From Nocardioides psychrotolerans (lineage in GTDB: Bacteria; Actinomycetota; Actinomycetes; Propionibacteriales; Nocardioidaceae): a stretch of DNA of 64,000 nucleotides. The number at the start of each line of letters is the position of its first letter. Within the stretch, counting starts at the first letter, position 1. Positions 6,841-14,625 of this stretch are shown here, in pieces. The stretch spans positions 1 to 64,000 of the forward strand of contig NZ_FOQG01000014.1 of assembly GCF_900113685.1 (NCBI RefSeq), given 5' to 3'. The notes beneath the pieces were generated by a model, which worked only from the letters and a program-made list of their open reading frames with translations, was not told the origin of the DNA and ran no database searches. The position numbers and the translations under genes are program-made.

Positions 6841-7814
6841 GCACCGAGCAGACCCCCGAGCCCACCGACCTCGGCCACCTCGAGCGGACCACCCGCTGGC
6901 CTCGCCACGAGTGGGAGAAAGCCCGGAGCTGGTCTTCGGACTTCGAGCAGCTGCTGCCCCAGCTCCTCGAGATCGACGGCCCGCCCGAACTCGTCGCGAA
7001 GTCTCTCCGGGCCAGCGCACGCGAGTCCGGCCTGCCGGTCACCTCGCCGGCCGCCCGACGCTACGCCGACGCTCTCGCCCGTGCAGCAGTGGCAGACGCC
7101 CGGGTCGACGCCCTGGTCGACCTCCTAGGTGTGGCCGAGTTCTTCCGCGAACAGGCCGAGTCCGAGATGTACGCCGTCCAGTCCCGCGTCGATCTCGGCG
7201 GGCGCCAGATCATCAACGGCACCGGTGAGGCGCCGCCCGACGACGTGCACGGGCTTCTCGATCTGGCGGACGGCCGGTGCTGGGTCTTCGATGGCACTGA
7301 CCACGACGGCATCGCGTACTGGATCCGGGCCGACTCCGACCCTCGCGGTCAGACCCGCTACGCGTGGCCGATCCCGGACACGGGCCCGTTCATCGCCCTG
7401 ATGGACAACTGGCACCTGGGCCGGGTCAACGACGCGGCCAAGGCATGGGACGTCACGCAGAACGCGCTGCACAACATCCTGCGGAACCTCCCGGGCTACT
7501 ACGAGGAGGACAAGAGCACCTACATCCGGCCCGACCTGTCGTCGGCCGTCGCTCGCGTCATCCAGGCGAAAGACCGAGCCCGCTTCGACGCCGTGACAGA
7601 GCTGCGAACCGCGCTTGATGCTGCGCGGGGTCGCACCCCGTCGGGGTTCTGGTCTCAGCGTCGCTGGGAGGACTGGTCCTCCGAGCTCGCAGGGTTGATC
7701 CCTGAGGGAGACGAGTCGAAGTACTCCAACCCGGAGGGCGCTCAGGAGCAGATCGTCCTCGATGTCCTGAAGGCCTACATCGCCGAGCGCGCCGAGGGTG
7801 GTGGGCGGGCATGA
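6837..7814 (+). CDS. hypothetical phage protein, 325 aa
   Basis: 325 aa. It is mostly helical, with a central beta-like section (GRCWVFDGTDHDGIAYWIR) that resembles a small barrel or ligand pocket. I recognise no family. It lies directly upstream of and overlaps a PD-(D/E)XK nuclease gene, so a role in the phage DNA-recombination set is reasonable but unproven. Confidence 0.65.
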   Translation: MSTEQTPEPTDLGHLERTTRWPRHEWEKARSWSSDFEQLLPQLLEIDGPPELVAKSLRASARESGLPVTSPAARRYADALARAAVADARVDALVDLLGVAEFFREQAESEMYAVQSRVDLGGRQIINGTGEAPPDDVHGLLDLADGRCWVFDGTDHDGIAYWIRADSDPRGQTRYAWPIPDTGPFIALMDNWHLGRVNDAAKAWDVTQNALHNILRNLPGYYEEDKSTYIRPDLSSAVARVIQAKDRARFDAVTELRTALDAARGRTPSGFWSQRRWEDWSSELAGLIPEGDESKYSNPEGAQEQIVLDVLKAYIAERAEGGGRA

Positions 7815-8749
7815 CGGCCCCAAAGCACGCCCGCGACATCAAGGGCAAGGGCCGCTACTACGGAGACTGCGGCACCGAGGGCTGCCCGCTGGCCGACCTG
7901 CCCGACCCCGGGTTCATGTCGGTCACCAACGCCCAGGGCGTCGTCGCCAAGCCCGCCCTCGTCCCGGCCGCTGCCAAGGCCACCGCGGCCGCGGCCTGGG
8001 ACCGGCTCCCCCAGATGGTCGCCACCAGCCGCCAGCCCGCCGAGGGCCCATGCGCCCGCAAGCGGGTCGCCGAGCGGTGCGGAGCCTGCCGGTTTTGCAT
8101 CACCTCCGCGATCAAGGCCGAGCACAAGAACACGTGGGAGAAGGCCGCCGACTTCGGCACCCTCGTCCACGCTCACGCCCACGCCGTGGTCCTCGGCGGC
8201 GCGCTCCCCTACGACGAAGAGGTCGCCCCATTCGTCGAGGGTCACGTCCGGTTTCTCGAGGCGTGGCGCGTTGACCTCGACCGCCACGTCGAGGCCGCCG
8301 AGCTCACCGTCATCAGCAGGAAGCACGGCTACGCCGGCACGGGCGACCTGTGGGTGCACCTGCCGCTGGCCTACGACCAGGCGACCGGGCGCACGTCGTT
8401 CACCGCATGGGACCGCCGCAAGCTGTGGCTCCTCGACGGGAAGTCGTCGATGACGAAGCCCGTCGACGTGGTCTACGCCGACCAGCCGCTGCAGCTAGCC
8501 GCTCTTCGGTACGCCGAGGAGGCGGTGCTGCCGGACGAGTCGGTGGTGTCGGTCCCGAAGTTTGAGGGGGCGGCGATCTTGAACTGGCGGCGTGACTCGC
8601 ACGCGCTGATCCCGCAGCCGGCGGGGCGTGACGTGTTCAAGGCGTTCCTCGGTGCGGTGGAGCTTCAGCGGCTCTTCCACTCCCAGGAGGTCAAGGCGTG
8701 GGAGCGGATCGACGCCCCGGTCGTGGCCGAGCCAAAGGCGGTCGCCTGA
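7811..8749 (+). CDS. PD-(D/E)XK exonuclease, Cas4/RecB-like
   Basis: 312 aa. The nuclease core is readable: FGTLVH (H120) region, Asp in YAGTGDLWV (D179), LLDGKSS (D209, K211) and the motif-IV Q228 to Y234 (QLAALRY). Four cysteines at C81, C90, C93 and C96 precede the core and could hold zinc or an Fe-S cluster. Cas4/AddB-type iron-sulfur nucleases also use four cysteines, but place one N-terminal and three C-terminal of the core. In phages this enzyme resects DNA ends and usually sits beside an annealing protein; here the next large gene is the Gp3-like protein at 8988. Confidence 0.82.
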   Translation: MTAPKHARDIKGKGRYYGDCGTEGCPLADLPDPGFMSVTNAQGVVAKPALVPAAAKATAAAAWDRLPQMVATSRQPAEGPCARKRVAERCGACRFCITSAIKAEHKNTWEKAADFGTLVHAHAHAVVLGGALPYDEEVAPFVEGHVRFLEAWRVDLDRHVEAAELTVISRKHGYAGTGDLWVHLPLAYDQATGRTSFTAWDRRKLWLLDGKSSMTKPVDVVYADQPLQLAALRYAEEAVLPDESVVSVPKFEGAAILNWRRDSHALIPQPAGRDVFKAFLGAVELQRLFHSQEVKAWERIDAPVVAEPKAVA

Positions 8750-8985
8750 TGCCCACGACCTACGCCGTCGCCTTCCACGCACGCCGCGGCACCGGCTCGG
8801 TGGAGATCACCGTGCCCGACAACGCCGAGCCCCTCGACTACCTCGCGCACCAGATCGCACGCGAGCTCGACCTTATGCGGTTCGAGATCCAGATCGGATC
8901 CGACAGCGGCCACATCCGCCTCGTCGGCGACGACGGACCCGGGACCGCCTTCTCGTTCACCCCGCTCCAGACGAAGGACTCCTGA
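8749..8985 (+). CDS. hypothetical phage protein
   Basis: 78 aa (MPTTYAVAFHARRGTGSVEI...). Starts on the stop of the nuclease gene (TGATG). An alternating pattern of charged and hydrophobic residues suggests a small alpha/beta domain. No family recognised. Confidence 0.6.
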   Translation: MPTTYAVAFHARRGTGSVEITVPDNAEPLDYLAHQIARELDLMRFEIQIGSDSGHIRLVGDDGPGTAFSFTPLQTKDS

Positions 8986-8987
8986 TC

Positions 8988-10187
8988 ATGCCCATCTCAC
9001 CTCTCACCCTGCAGCGCCGCTTCGCCGAGCTCGGCCGCATCCGCCTCGGCGCCAAGGAAGGCGGCAACGGCCGCCCCCTGAAGCTCGCCGCGTTCCGCTT
9101 CACCTCGGCGAACAAGCGCTACATCGACGACCTCGCCGTCCTCTACGGCGGCCAGCCCCGAGCCTGGGACAACGGCGGCAAGCCCGAGTTCGAGGTCTTC
9201 ACCGACACCACCAGCATCCCCGTGATCGCCATGAAGGGCGGCCTGTCGCAGTGGATGGAGTTCTGGGCCGCAGGCGGCTGCATTCACCGGTGCGACGGCG
9301 AGCGCACCGCAGACGGCGAGCCCTGCAACACCACCGAGCTCGTCGACGTCGGCCGCAAGCGCCTCAACCCGCACACCGAGGCCAAGCCCACCACCCGGCT
9401 CTCGCTCATGCTCCCCGAGCTCGAGGCGATCGGCGCGTGGCGCATGGAGTCCCACGGCTGGAACGCCGCGGCCGAGATTCCGGCCGTGGCCGAGCTCGCC
9501 CAGTTCGTCGGAGACCTTGTCCCCGCGCACCTCAACATGATCGAGCGCCGTAGCGTGAAGGACGGCAAGACGTCCCGCTTCGTGGTGCCCGTGCTCGACC
9601 TACAGATCGGCGCCGCGCGGCTGCGCGAGATTGTGGCCGAGAAGTCCGGCACCACGACCGAGCTCGAGGGACCCACGCAGGGCCGTGCCGCACTGCCCGC
9701 TGGCTCCTCGAAGACGACGGCCGAGCCGGACCCGTACGACGCTTTCTTCGCCCGCGTCGCCGCCGCGGCAAGCACCGACGACCTGATCGTGATCTGGGAC
9801 CAGGGCAAGGCCGCGCATCTCCTCGGCCCGGCTGCTCCCCAGAACCAGCGGCACGTCGACCTGGTCGCCGCGTGGAAGGCCCGCGCGCACGACCTCAAGG
9901 ACGCCGCCACCCAGCCGGCACCCGCGCAGCCCGCTGCTGCGGTGCCGGACGAGGACGGTGTCGTCGACGCCGAGATCGTTCCCGACACGGCCGCGGGCCC
10001 GTCGGAGGACGAGGTCTGGCAGCAGATCCTCAAGGCCGGCGGCGAGCAGGGCATGTCGCTGCCCGACGTCGAGGACGGCTACAACGCGTTCTCCGGTGGG
10101 TTGATGTCCGCTGAGGCATCCGCCGGCGAGCTGCAGGCCTACCTACAGCACCTGGTCGCCCGCCAAGACCAGGCGGTGCCGGCATGA
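8988..10187 (+). CDS. Gp3-like protein (phiC31 recombination-directionality-factor family)
   Basis: 399 aa. The N-terminus (LQRRFAELGRIRLG, then NGRPLKLAAFRFTS, LAVLYGG, and a Cys-containing SQWMEFWAAGGC section) follows the pattern I know from actinophage Gp3-like proteins, the family of the phiC31 serine-integrase directionality factor. This prophage has only a tyrosine integrase, so a DNA metabolism or annealing role beside the PD-(D/E)XK nuclease is more likely than excision control. The C-terminal 100 residues are an acidic linker followed by a short helical domain. The start is 3 bp after the preceding stop. Confidence 0.62.
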   Translation: MPISPLTLQRRFAELGRIRLGAKEGGNGRPLKLAAFRFTSANKRYIDDLAVLYGGQPRAWDNGGKPEFEVFTDTTSIPVIAMKGGLSQWMEFWAAGGCIHRCDGERTADGEPCNTTELVDVGRKRLNPHTEAKPTTRLSLMLPELEAIGAWRMESHGWNAAAEIPAVAELAQFVGDLVPAHLNMIERRSVKDGKTSRFVVPVLDLQIGAARLREIVAEKSGTTTELEGPTQGRAALPAGSSKTTAEPDPYDAFFARVAAAASTDDLIVIWDQGKAAHLLGPAAPQNQRHVDLVAAWKARAHDLKDAATQPAPAQPAAAVPDEDGVVDAEIVPDTAAGPSEDEVWQQILKAGGEQGMSLPDVEDGYNAFSGGLMSAEASAGELQAYLQHLVARQDQAVPA

Positions 10188-11089
10188 GCGCCCCGAAGTG
10201 GCACGACCTGCCCCTGGTCGCCTTCGACACCGAGACCACCGGGATCGACCTCGCCGAGGCCCGCATCGTCACCGCTGCCATCGTCCACATGACCCCCGGC
10301 CAGCGACCCCGCGCCATGCGGTGGCTCATCGACCCCGGCGTCGAGATTCCTGACGAAGCCGCCGCGATCCACGGGTGGACCACCGACCGCATCGCCCAAA
10401 CCATCGGGCGCCCCGGGTGGGCGCACCGCACCATGGTCGACTCCACCGGCAAGACCGTCACCTCCCTGATCCCGGCGCACGCCGCGGTCTTCGAGATCAC
10501 CGCCCAGCTCGGCGCCGCCATGGGTCGTGAAGCCGGCGTGGTCATCCAGAACGCTGCCTACGACTTGACCCTGCTCGAGGCGGAGAACGGCCGTTACGAC
10601 GTCCCCACCTTGTCGTCGCGGCCGGCTGGGGTCACTGGTGTCGTCGACCCGATGGTCATCGAGAAGCAGTTCGATCCCTACCGGAAGGCCTGCTACAAGG
10701 CGGCCGGCTGCAACCCCGAGGAGTCCCACCACGAGTGCGGGGGGTGCCGGGGCGGGAAGGTGAAGTGCGGGGGCTGCGGGTCGACCGACCGGAAGCTCGA
10801 GTCGCTGTGTGGCCACTACGGGGTCCGTCACGGTGGCGCCCACGACGCTGCCGACGACGCGGTCGCCGCTGCCCGGCTGCTGCGGAAGCTGCTTGAGGCG
10901 TGGCCGCAGGTCGCGGCGTGGAAGCTGGCGACGCTGCACCACCACGAGGTCGCGTGGCGCCGCGAGCAGATGGACGGCCTGCGGTCGTTCTTCGACCGTG
11001 TGGGCAAGGACCACGACGGGTGCTGCGGCGCCTGGCCCCTGCACGACGACGCCTGCGCCGGAGCCCACCGCCAGGCGGTGGCGGCATGA
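10184..11089 (+). CDS. DnaQ-like 3'-5' exonuclease (DEDDh) with zinc-binding insertion
   Basis: 301 aa. Exo I is FDTETTG (D15, E17), Exo II is NAAYDLTLL and Exo III is HDAADDA, giving the DEDDh set. Between II and III lies an insertion of about 40 residues with six cysteines (CGGCRGGKVKCGGC), probably a zinc ribbon. The C-terminus has another Cys/His cluster (DGCCGAWPLHDDACAG). Likely proofreading or DNA-end processing during phage replication. It overlaps both neighbours by 4 bp. Confidence 0.85.
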   Translation: MSAPKWHDLPLVAFDTETTGIDLAEARIVTAAIVHMTPGQRPRAMRWLIDPGVEIPDEAAAIHGWTTDRIAQTIGRPGWAHRTMVDSTGKTVTSLIPAHAAVFEITAQLGAAMGREAGVVIQNAAYDLTLLEAENGRYDVPTLSSRPAGVTGVVDPMVIEKQFDPYRKACYKAAGCNPEESHHECGGCRGGKVKCGGCGSTDRKLESLCGHYGVRHGGAHDAADDAVAAARLLRKLLEAWPQVAAWKLATLHHHEVAWRREQMDGLRSFFDRVGKDHDGCCGAWPLHDDACAGAHRQAVAA

Positions 11090-11349
11090 GCAGCCAGCCG
11101 CTCCACCTCGTCGGCCGCGTCGTCCCCGCCGCCGAGTTCCAACCTGACCCGGTCGAGGTCGCGATCGCGGCCGAGCGCGCCGACGGGATCGCCCGGTCCC
11201 ACGCGCACCGGGTGGCCGGGAACCACGGGCGGGCGCACTACGAGATCCAGCGGTCCTTCCAGCGTCAGCTGCGGATCGCTGGGCTCGGCACCCAGGACAC
11301 GGTCGTCGACTGCGTCTGCGGCGGCCGCTGCAAGGGGGCCCACCGGTGA
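11086..11349 (+). CDS. hypothetical phage protein
   Basis: 87 aa. The central helix is rich in Arg and His (RVAGNHGRAHYEIQRSFQRQ) and the C-terminus CVCGGRCKGAH has three cysteines. It is joined to its neighbours by ATGA and GTGA overlaps. Function unknown. Confidence 0.6.
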   Translation: MSSQPLHLVGRVVPAAEFQPDPVEVAIAAERADGIARSHAHRVAGNHGRAHYEIQRSFQRQLRIAGLGTQDTVVDCVCGGRCKGAHR

Positions 11350-11963
11350 GGTACGTCGTCCGTCCCATCAGCGACCGCACCGTCTTCTCAGGCAAGCACC
11401 GACCCTCACAGTTCGGCTCTTCGCTCCGAAACACTCAGACTCTGCTCTTCAGCGAGGTCGGACACCTCAAGGGCCGCGACTTGGTGCTCGAGGTGGACGT
11501 AGCCGAACGCCACATCCGCAACGACGGGATGCTCCGCGCCGACGCCCGCCCAGTCAGCCCGGCCGTGCGGATCGCATTCGAATCCGCGCACGGCCCGCTC
11601 ACCTACGGCACGGACACCTTCTCCACCTGGCAGGACAACCTCCGCGCGATCGCCCTCGCCCTCGAGGCCCTACGCAAGGTCGACCGGTACGGCATCACGA
11701 AGCGCGGCGAGCAATACGCCGGATTCAAGGCGCTCCCGGCCGGCCGAGAGATGCCCGCCTCCCACATGACCCGCGAACGAGCGGTCGCCATCCTCGCGTG
11801 CTACGTCAACGTGCCGCCCGAGCACCTCAACCTCGAGCACGACTCGCTGAGGTCGACCTGGCGGAGCGCCCGCCGTCACGCCCACCCGGACCGCCATGCC
11901 GGCGACCAGACCAAGTGGGACCAGGTCGAGCAGGCCGCTGTTGTGCTGGGGGTGGACCGGTGA
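11346..11963 (+). CDS. DnaJ-like (J-domain) phage protein
   Basis: 205 aa from GTG. The C-terminal 55 residues form a J-domain with the diagnostic HPD: RRHAHPDRHAGD followed by KWDQVEQAAVVLG. The N-terminal 140 residues are beta-rich (RNTQTLLFSEVGHLKGRDLV) with a conserved-looking TYGTDTFSTWQDNLRAIALA segment. Similar proteins occur in many actinophages, where they probably recruit host DnaK to replication or assembly complexes (inference). It lies between exonuclease and resolvase genes. Confidence 0.75.
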   Translation: MRYVVRPISDRTVFSGKHRPSQFGSSLRNTQTLLFSEVGHLKGRDLVLEVDVAERHIRNDGMLRADARPVSPAVRIAFESAHGPLTYGTDTFSTWQDNLRAIALALEALRKVDRYGITKRGEQYAGFKALPAGREMPASHMTRERAVAILACYVNVPPEHLNLEHDSLRSTWRSARRHAHPDRHAGDQTKWDQVEQAAVVLGVDR

Positions 11964-12079
11964 TCGGCGTCTTCCTCGACTGGCTCCTCGGCCCCCGCTG
12001 CCACGCCTGCCGCACCCGCGTCTTCCCCGCCGACACCAACACCCACTACACCGCCTGCCCCGGGGTGGTCCGCCGATGA
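11960..12079 (+). CDS. very small cysteine-containing protein
   Basis: 39 aa from GTG: a hydrophobic start (IGVFLDWLLG) and a zinc-knuckle-like CHACRTRVF...HYTAC. The GTGA overlap upstream and ATGA overlap downstream are the main support. Confidence 0.5.
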   Translation: MIGVFLDWLLGPRCHACRTRVFPADTNTHYTACPGVVRR

Positions 12080-12219
12080 ACCCCTCCTGCACCGACGACC
12101 GCGGCCCCGGCCCCTGCCACAACCCCACACCCCACGACGCCCCCAAAGGGTGCGTCCACCACTCCACCAGCGGCGTCCCCGACCGCCACGACCGACCGGG
12201 ACGAGGGGACTCAGAGTGA
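12076..12219 (+). CDS. small hypothetical protein
   Basis: 47 aa, polar, with cysteines at positions 5, 14 and 26 and several histidines. It is linked by a 4-bp overlap to the gene before it and to the resolvase gene after it. Function unknown. Confidence 0.48.
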   Translation: MNPSCTDDRGPGPCHNPTPHDAPKGCVHHSTSGVPDRHDRPGRGDSE

Positions 12220-12770
12220 AGATCATCGGCCTCGACCTCTCCCTCACCTCCACCGGCGTCGCCGTCATCGAGACAGGCGACGGCCGCGAGTCCTGGACCG
12301 TGCAACGGGTCAAGTCAAACGGCAAGAAGGACGCCACCCTCGCCGACCGCACCGACCGCCTGCGCCGACTCGCAGTCAAGATCCTCGTCCCGGTCAACGG
12401 CGCCGACCTCGTCGTCATCGAGGGGCCGGCCTACCACCAGTCCAACCCCGGGATGCACGACCGCTCCGGGCTCTGGTGGCTCGTCACCGAACGCCTCCAC
12501 GCCTACGGCTGGCCCACCGTCGAAGTCCCTCCCTCGGTCCTCAAGAAGTACGCCACCGGCAAAGGCAACGCTTCCAAGGACCAGGTCCTTGCCGCCGTCG
12601 TACGCCGCTACCCCGACGTCGAGGTCGGCGGCAACGACGAAGCCGACGCCCTCGTCCTCGCAGCCATGGGCGCCCGCCACCTCGGCCACCCCATCGAGGC
12701 ATCCCTGCCCGCCACCCACGCCGCCGTCACCGCATCCGTGCGGTGGCCCTTCGAAGAGGTCCCGTTCTGA
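12216..12770 (+). CDS. RuvC-like Holliday junction resolvase
   Basis: 184 aa from GTG. RNase H-fold signatures are in order: GLDLSLTSTGVAV (first catalytic Asp, D7), VVIEGPAY (Glu), SVLKKYATGKGNASKDQV (DNA-binding loop) and NDEADALVLAA (last acidic pair). Length matches RuvC. It should cut four-way or branched DNA before packaging. Embedded in the early operon with overlaps on both sides. Confidence 0.88.
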   Translation: MKIIGLDLSLTSTGVAVIETGDGRESWTVQRVKSNGKKDATLADRTDRLRRLAVKILVPVNGADLVVIEGPAYHQSNPGMHDRSGLWWLVTERLHAYGWPTVEVPPSVLKKYATGKGNASKDQVLAAVVRRYPDVEVGGNDEADALVLAAMGARHLGHPIEASLPATHAAVTASVRWPFEEVPF

Positions 12771-12955
12771 TGGTCACCCAGCTCGCACACATCCGCGTGT
12801 CCCGCGTCGAAGCCGGCGGCGGCTTCACCGCCACCTGCTCCACCTGCAGCTGGCGGACGCTGCGCCCCAGCCGCCTCGGCGCCGACGTCGCCGGCCAAGC
12901 CCACCAGCGCGAGCACGTCACCCGCGACCCAACGGACCAGATCACGGCTCTCTGA
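12770..12955 (+). CDS. small hypothetical protein with CxxC
   Basis: 61 aa: a beta strand, CSTCSWRTLRPSR, then a helix with AHQREHV. The pattern resembles a single C2H2-like zinc finger. It shares one base with each neighbour (TGATG at both ends), which supports translation in series with the resolvase and the WhiB-Lsr2 protein. Confidence 0.6.
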   Translation: MVTQLAHIRVSRVEAGGGFTATCSTCSWRTLRPSRLGADVAGQAHQREHVTRDPTDQITAL

Positions 12956-13725
12956 TGGCCATCCATCGCCAAGACCACGCCCCAGCCGTTCTGTCCATCA
13001 ACCGACCTGGCCACGAGCTGTCCAGCATCGTCGCCCCGCCACCCTGGACCGCCGACGCCCTGTGCGCCCAGGTCGACCCCGAGCTCTTCTTCCCCAACAA
13101 GGGCGGATCCACCCGCGAAGCCAAAGCGATCTGCCAGTCCTGCGACGTCCGCGAGCAGTGCCTCGAAGCCGCGCTCGACCGCGACGAACGGTTCGGGATC
13201 TGGGGTGGCCTCTCCGAACGCGAACGCCGCGGGCTCAAGAAGAACCGCCAACCCACCACGACACCGGACCCGGTGCCCACACCAGCTGTACCGCTGCACC
13301 TCATCACGAAGGACCCGATCACCATGGCCGAAACCCAGCCGTCGTACGCCGACCAGATCATCACCGTCCTGGCAGCCACCGAAGGACACCCAGACCCAAC
13401 GGTCCGCGCCGCCCGCAAGGTCGTGGCCAACGCCCTGGTCGCACTGAACAAGACGCTGCAGCACCCCGACGCCCCGCCCTCGCCCGTGGCCCCCATGGCA
13501 CCCATCGCACCCATCGCACCCATCGCACCCAAGGCAACCCGTCAGGGACGGCACCGCAACCACTACAACCCAGCCCAGCGAATCGCCGCCCTCGGCGTCA
13601 CCTCGAAGAGCATCCGCGAGTGGGCAACAGACCAAGACCTCGACGCCCCCACACGCGGCGTGCTGCCCGCGCACCTGCTCGACGCCTACGAAGCCGCACA
13701 CCAGCAGACGGCGGCCGCGTCATGA
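12955..13725 (+). CDS. WhiB-family regulator fused to an Lsr2-like DNA-binding domain
   Basis: 256 aa in one uninterrupted frame. Residues 31-95 are a WhiB domain with Fe-S ligands C37, C60, C63, C69 and the turn GIWGG at 81-85. A linker (about 96-205) contains a possible internal start at M124 and a Pro-Ala-Ile repeat at 180-194. Residues about 206-250 match the Lsr2 C-terminal domain (SIREWATDQDLDAP, LPAHLLDAYEAAH), but the Lsr2 RGR minor-groove hook reads RGV here. WhiB proteins bind sigma factor and tune transcription; Lsr2 coats AT-rich DNA. The fusion could redirect the host polymerase at chosen sites (inference). Confidence 0.8.
   Translation: MAIHRQDHAPAVLSINRPGHELSSIVAPPPWTADALCAQVDPELFFPNKGGSTREAKAICQSCDVREQCLEAALDRDERFGIWGGLSERERRGLKKNRQPTTTPDPVPTPAVPLHLITKDPITMAETQPSYADQIITVLAATEGHPDPTVRAARKVVANALVALNKTLQHPDAPPSPVAPMAPIAPIAPIAPKATRQGRHRNHYNPAQRIAALGVTSKSIREWATDQDLDAPTRGVLPAHLLDAYEAAHQQTAAAS
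13492..13536 (+). repeat. 9-bp tandem repeat, five units (linker of the WhiB-Lsr2 protein)
   Basis: Units CCCATGGCA, CCCATCGCA three times, CCCAAGGCA encode a Pro-(Met/Ile/Lys)-Ala linker. The three central units are identical. This kind of repeat expands and contracts by slippage, so linker length may vary between related phages. Confidence 0.85.
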
Positions 13726-14075
13726 CCCTCCCCGACAGCATCGTCGCCTCCCCCGCAACCCGGGCCATCGCCCGCCAGATCATCACCGACACCCAATGGG
13801 ACGGCGCCGAAGCCACCCTCCGCCACCTCCCCGACCTCCACCCCACCCAGATCCCCGCCCTCATCCACCTCCTCGCCGCCGCAGCAGCCACCGGCGACAT
13901 CCCAACCAGCCCCGCCGCCACCACCCGCAAGCCCCTGCTCCTCACCGAAGACGAACGCCGCCGAGCACACGCCCGCTTCGTCGCCGGCGCCACCGACCCC
14001 GCCACCCGCCGCGGCGAGCAGGAATACCAACGCGCCCGCCGCCGCATCCAACGCACCCAGGACGGTGCCGCATGA
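13722..14075 (+). CDS. hypothetical phage protein
   Basis: 117 aa, entirely helical in appearance, with a Pro/Thr-rich centre and a basic C-terminus (EEYQ-like EQEYQRARRRIQRT). Overlaps both neighbours by 4 bp. It lies between the WhiB-Lsr2 fusion and a MerR-like protein, so it may belong to a regulatory set. No family recognised. Confidence 0.62.
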   Translation: MTLPDSIVASPATRAIARQIITDTQWDGAEATLRHLPDLHPTQIPALIHLLAAAAATGDIPTSPAATTRKPLLLTEDERRRAHARFVAGATDPATRRGEQEYQRARRRIQRTQDGAA

Positions 14076-14419
14076 TCACCGCCCACGACCTCACCATCGT
14101 CGCCGACCTCACCTACCGCCAGGTCGACTACTGGACCCGCGCCGGCTACCTCACCCCCACCGGCAACCCGGCACCAGGCAGCGGCATCCCCCGCAAATAC
14201 CCCGACGACCAAATCGACCTCGCCGTCCAGATGTCACGCCTCACCAAAGCCGGCATCCCAATGCCCCAAGCCCGCGACATCGCCCACGAGCTCCTCGAGC
14301 ACGGCCGCGCCCGACTCCGCGGCTACCTCCTCTTCCCCATCGCCGACGTCGACCTCGCAGGAGACCCCCTCCCCGACGTCATACGACCCATCAGCCGAAC
14401 AGGAGACACCGCCGCATGA
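14072..14419 (+). CDS. MerR-like winged-helix DNA-binding protein
   Basis: 115 aa. The N-terminal 70 residues follow the MerR pattern: VADLTYRQVDYWTRAGYL (HTH, with the Tyr-Trp-x-Arg signature), a wing with GSGIPRKYPDDQI, then a helical section (MSRLTKAGIPMPQARDIA). No C-terminal effector domain, so a constitutive or protein-controlled regulator. Linked by 4-bp overlaps to its neighbours. Confidence 0.75.
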   Translation: MITAHDLTIVADLTYRQVDYWTRAGYLTPTGNPAPGSGIPRKYPDDQIDLAVQMSRLTKAGIPMPQARDIAHELLEHGRARLRGYLLFPIADVDLAGDPLPDVIRPISRTGDTAA

Positions 14420-14625
14420 CCCGCCAGTCCAAGACCCCGCACCAGCGCGCAGAGGAAGCCCTCGGAGTCGCGCAACGCCGGGTCGAACGCATCGACCAGG
14501 CACTCGCCCACCAGCGCAGCCTCCTCGCAACGTACGAAGCCGACCTCGCCGACGCCCAGGCCCGCCTCGACTACGCCCGCCAAGACCCCGCACTGCCCAC
14601 CACCTCGACAGGAGCCACCGCATGA
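14416..14625 (+). CDS. small coiled-coil protein
   Basis: 69 aa, almost one continuous amphipathic helix (VAQRRVERIDQALAHQRSLL, ADLADAQARLDYA) consistent with a short coiled coil, with a Thr/Ala-rich tail. Function unknown. Both ends overlap the adjacent genes. Confidence 0.6.
   Translation: MTRQSKTPHQRAEEALGVAQRRVERIDQALAHQRSLLATYEADLADAQARLDYARQDPALPTTSTGATA

Noticed and set aside
8988..10187. Serine-integrase system because of the Gp3-like protein
   Set aside because: No serine recombinase gene exists in the window; the integrase has the tyrosine-family R-H-R-H-Y set.
13492..13536. Short CRISPR-like or regulatory repeat
   Set aside because: Units are 9 bp without spacers and in frame; they encode a Pro-Ala linker.
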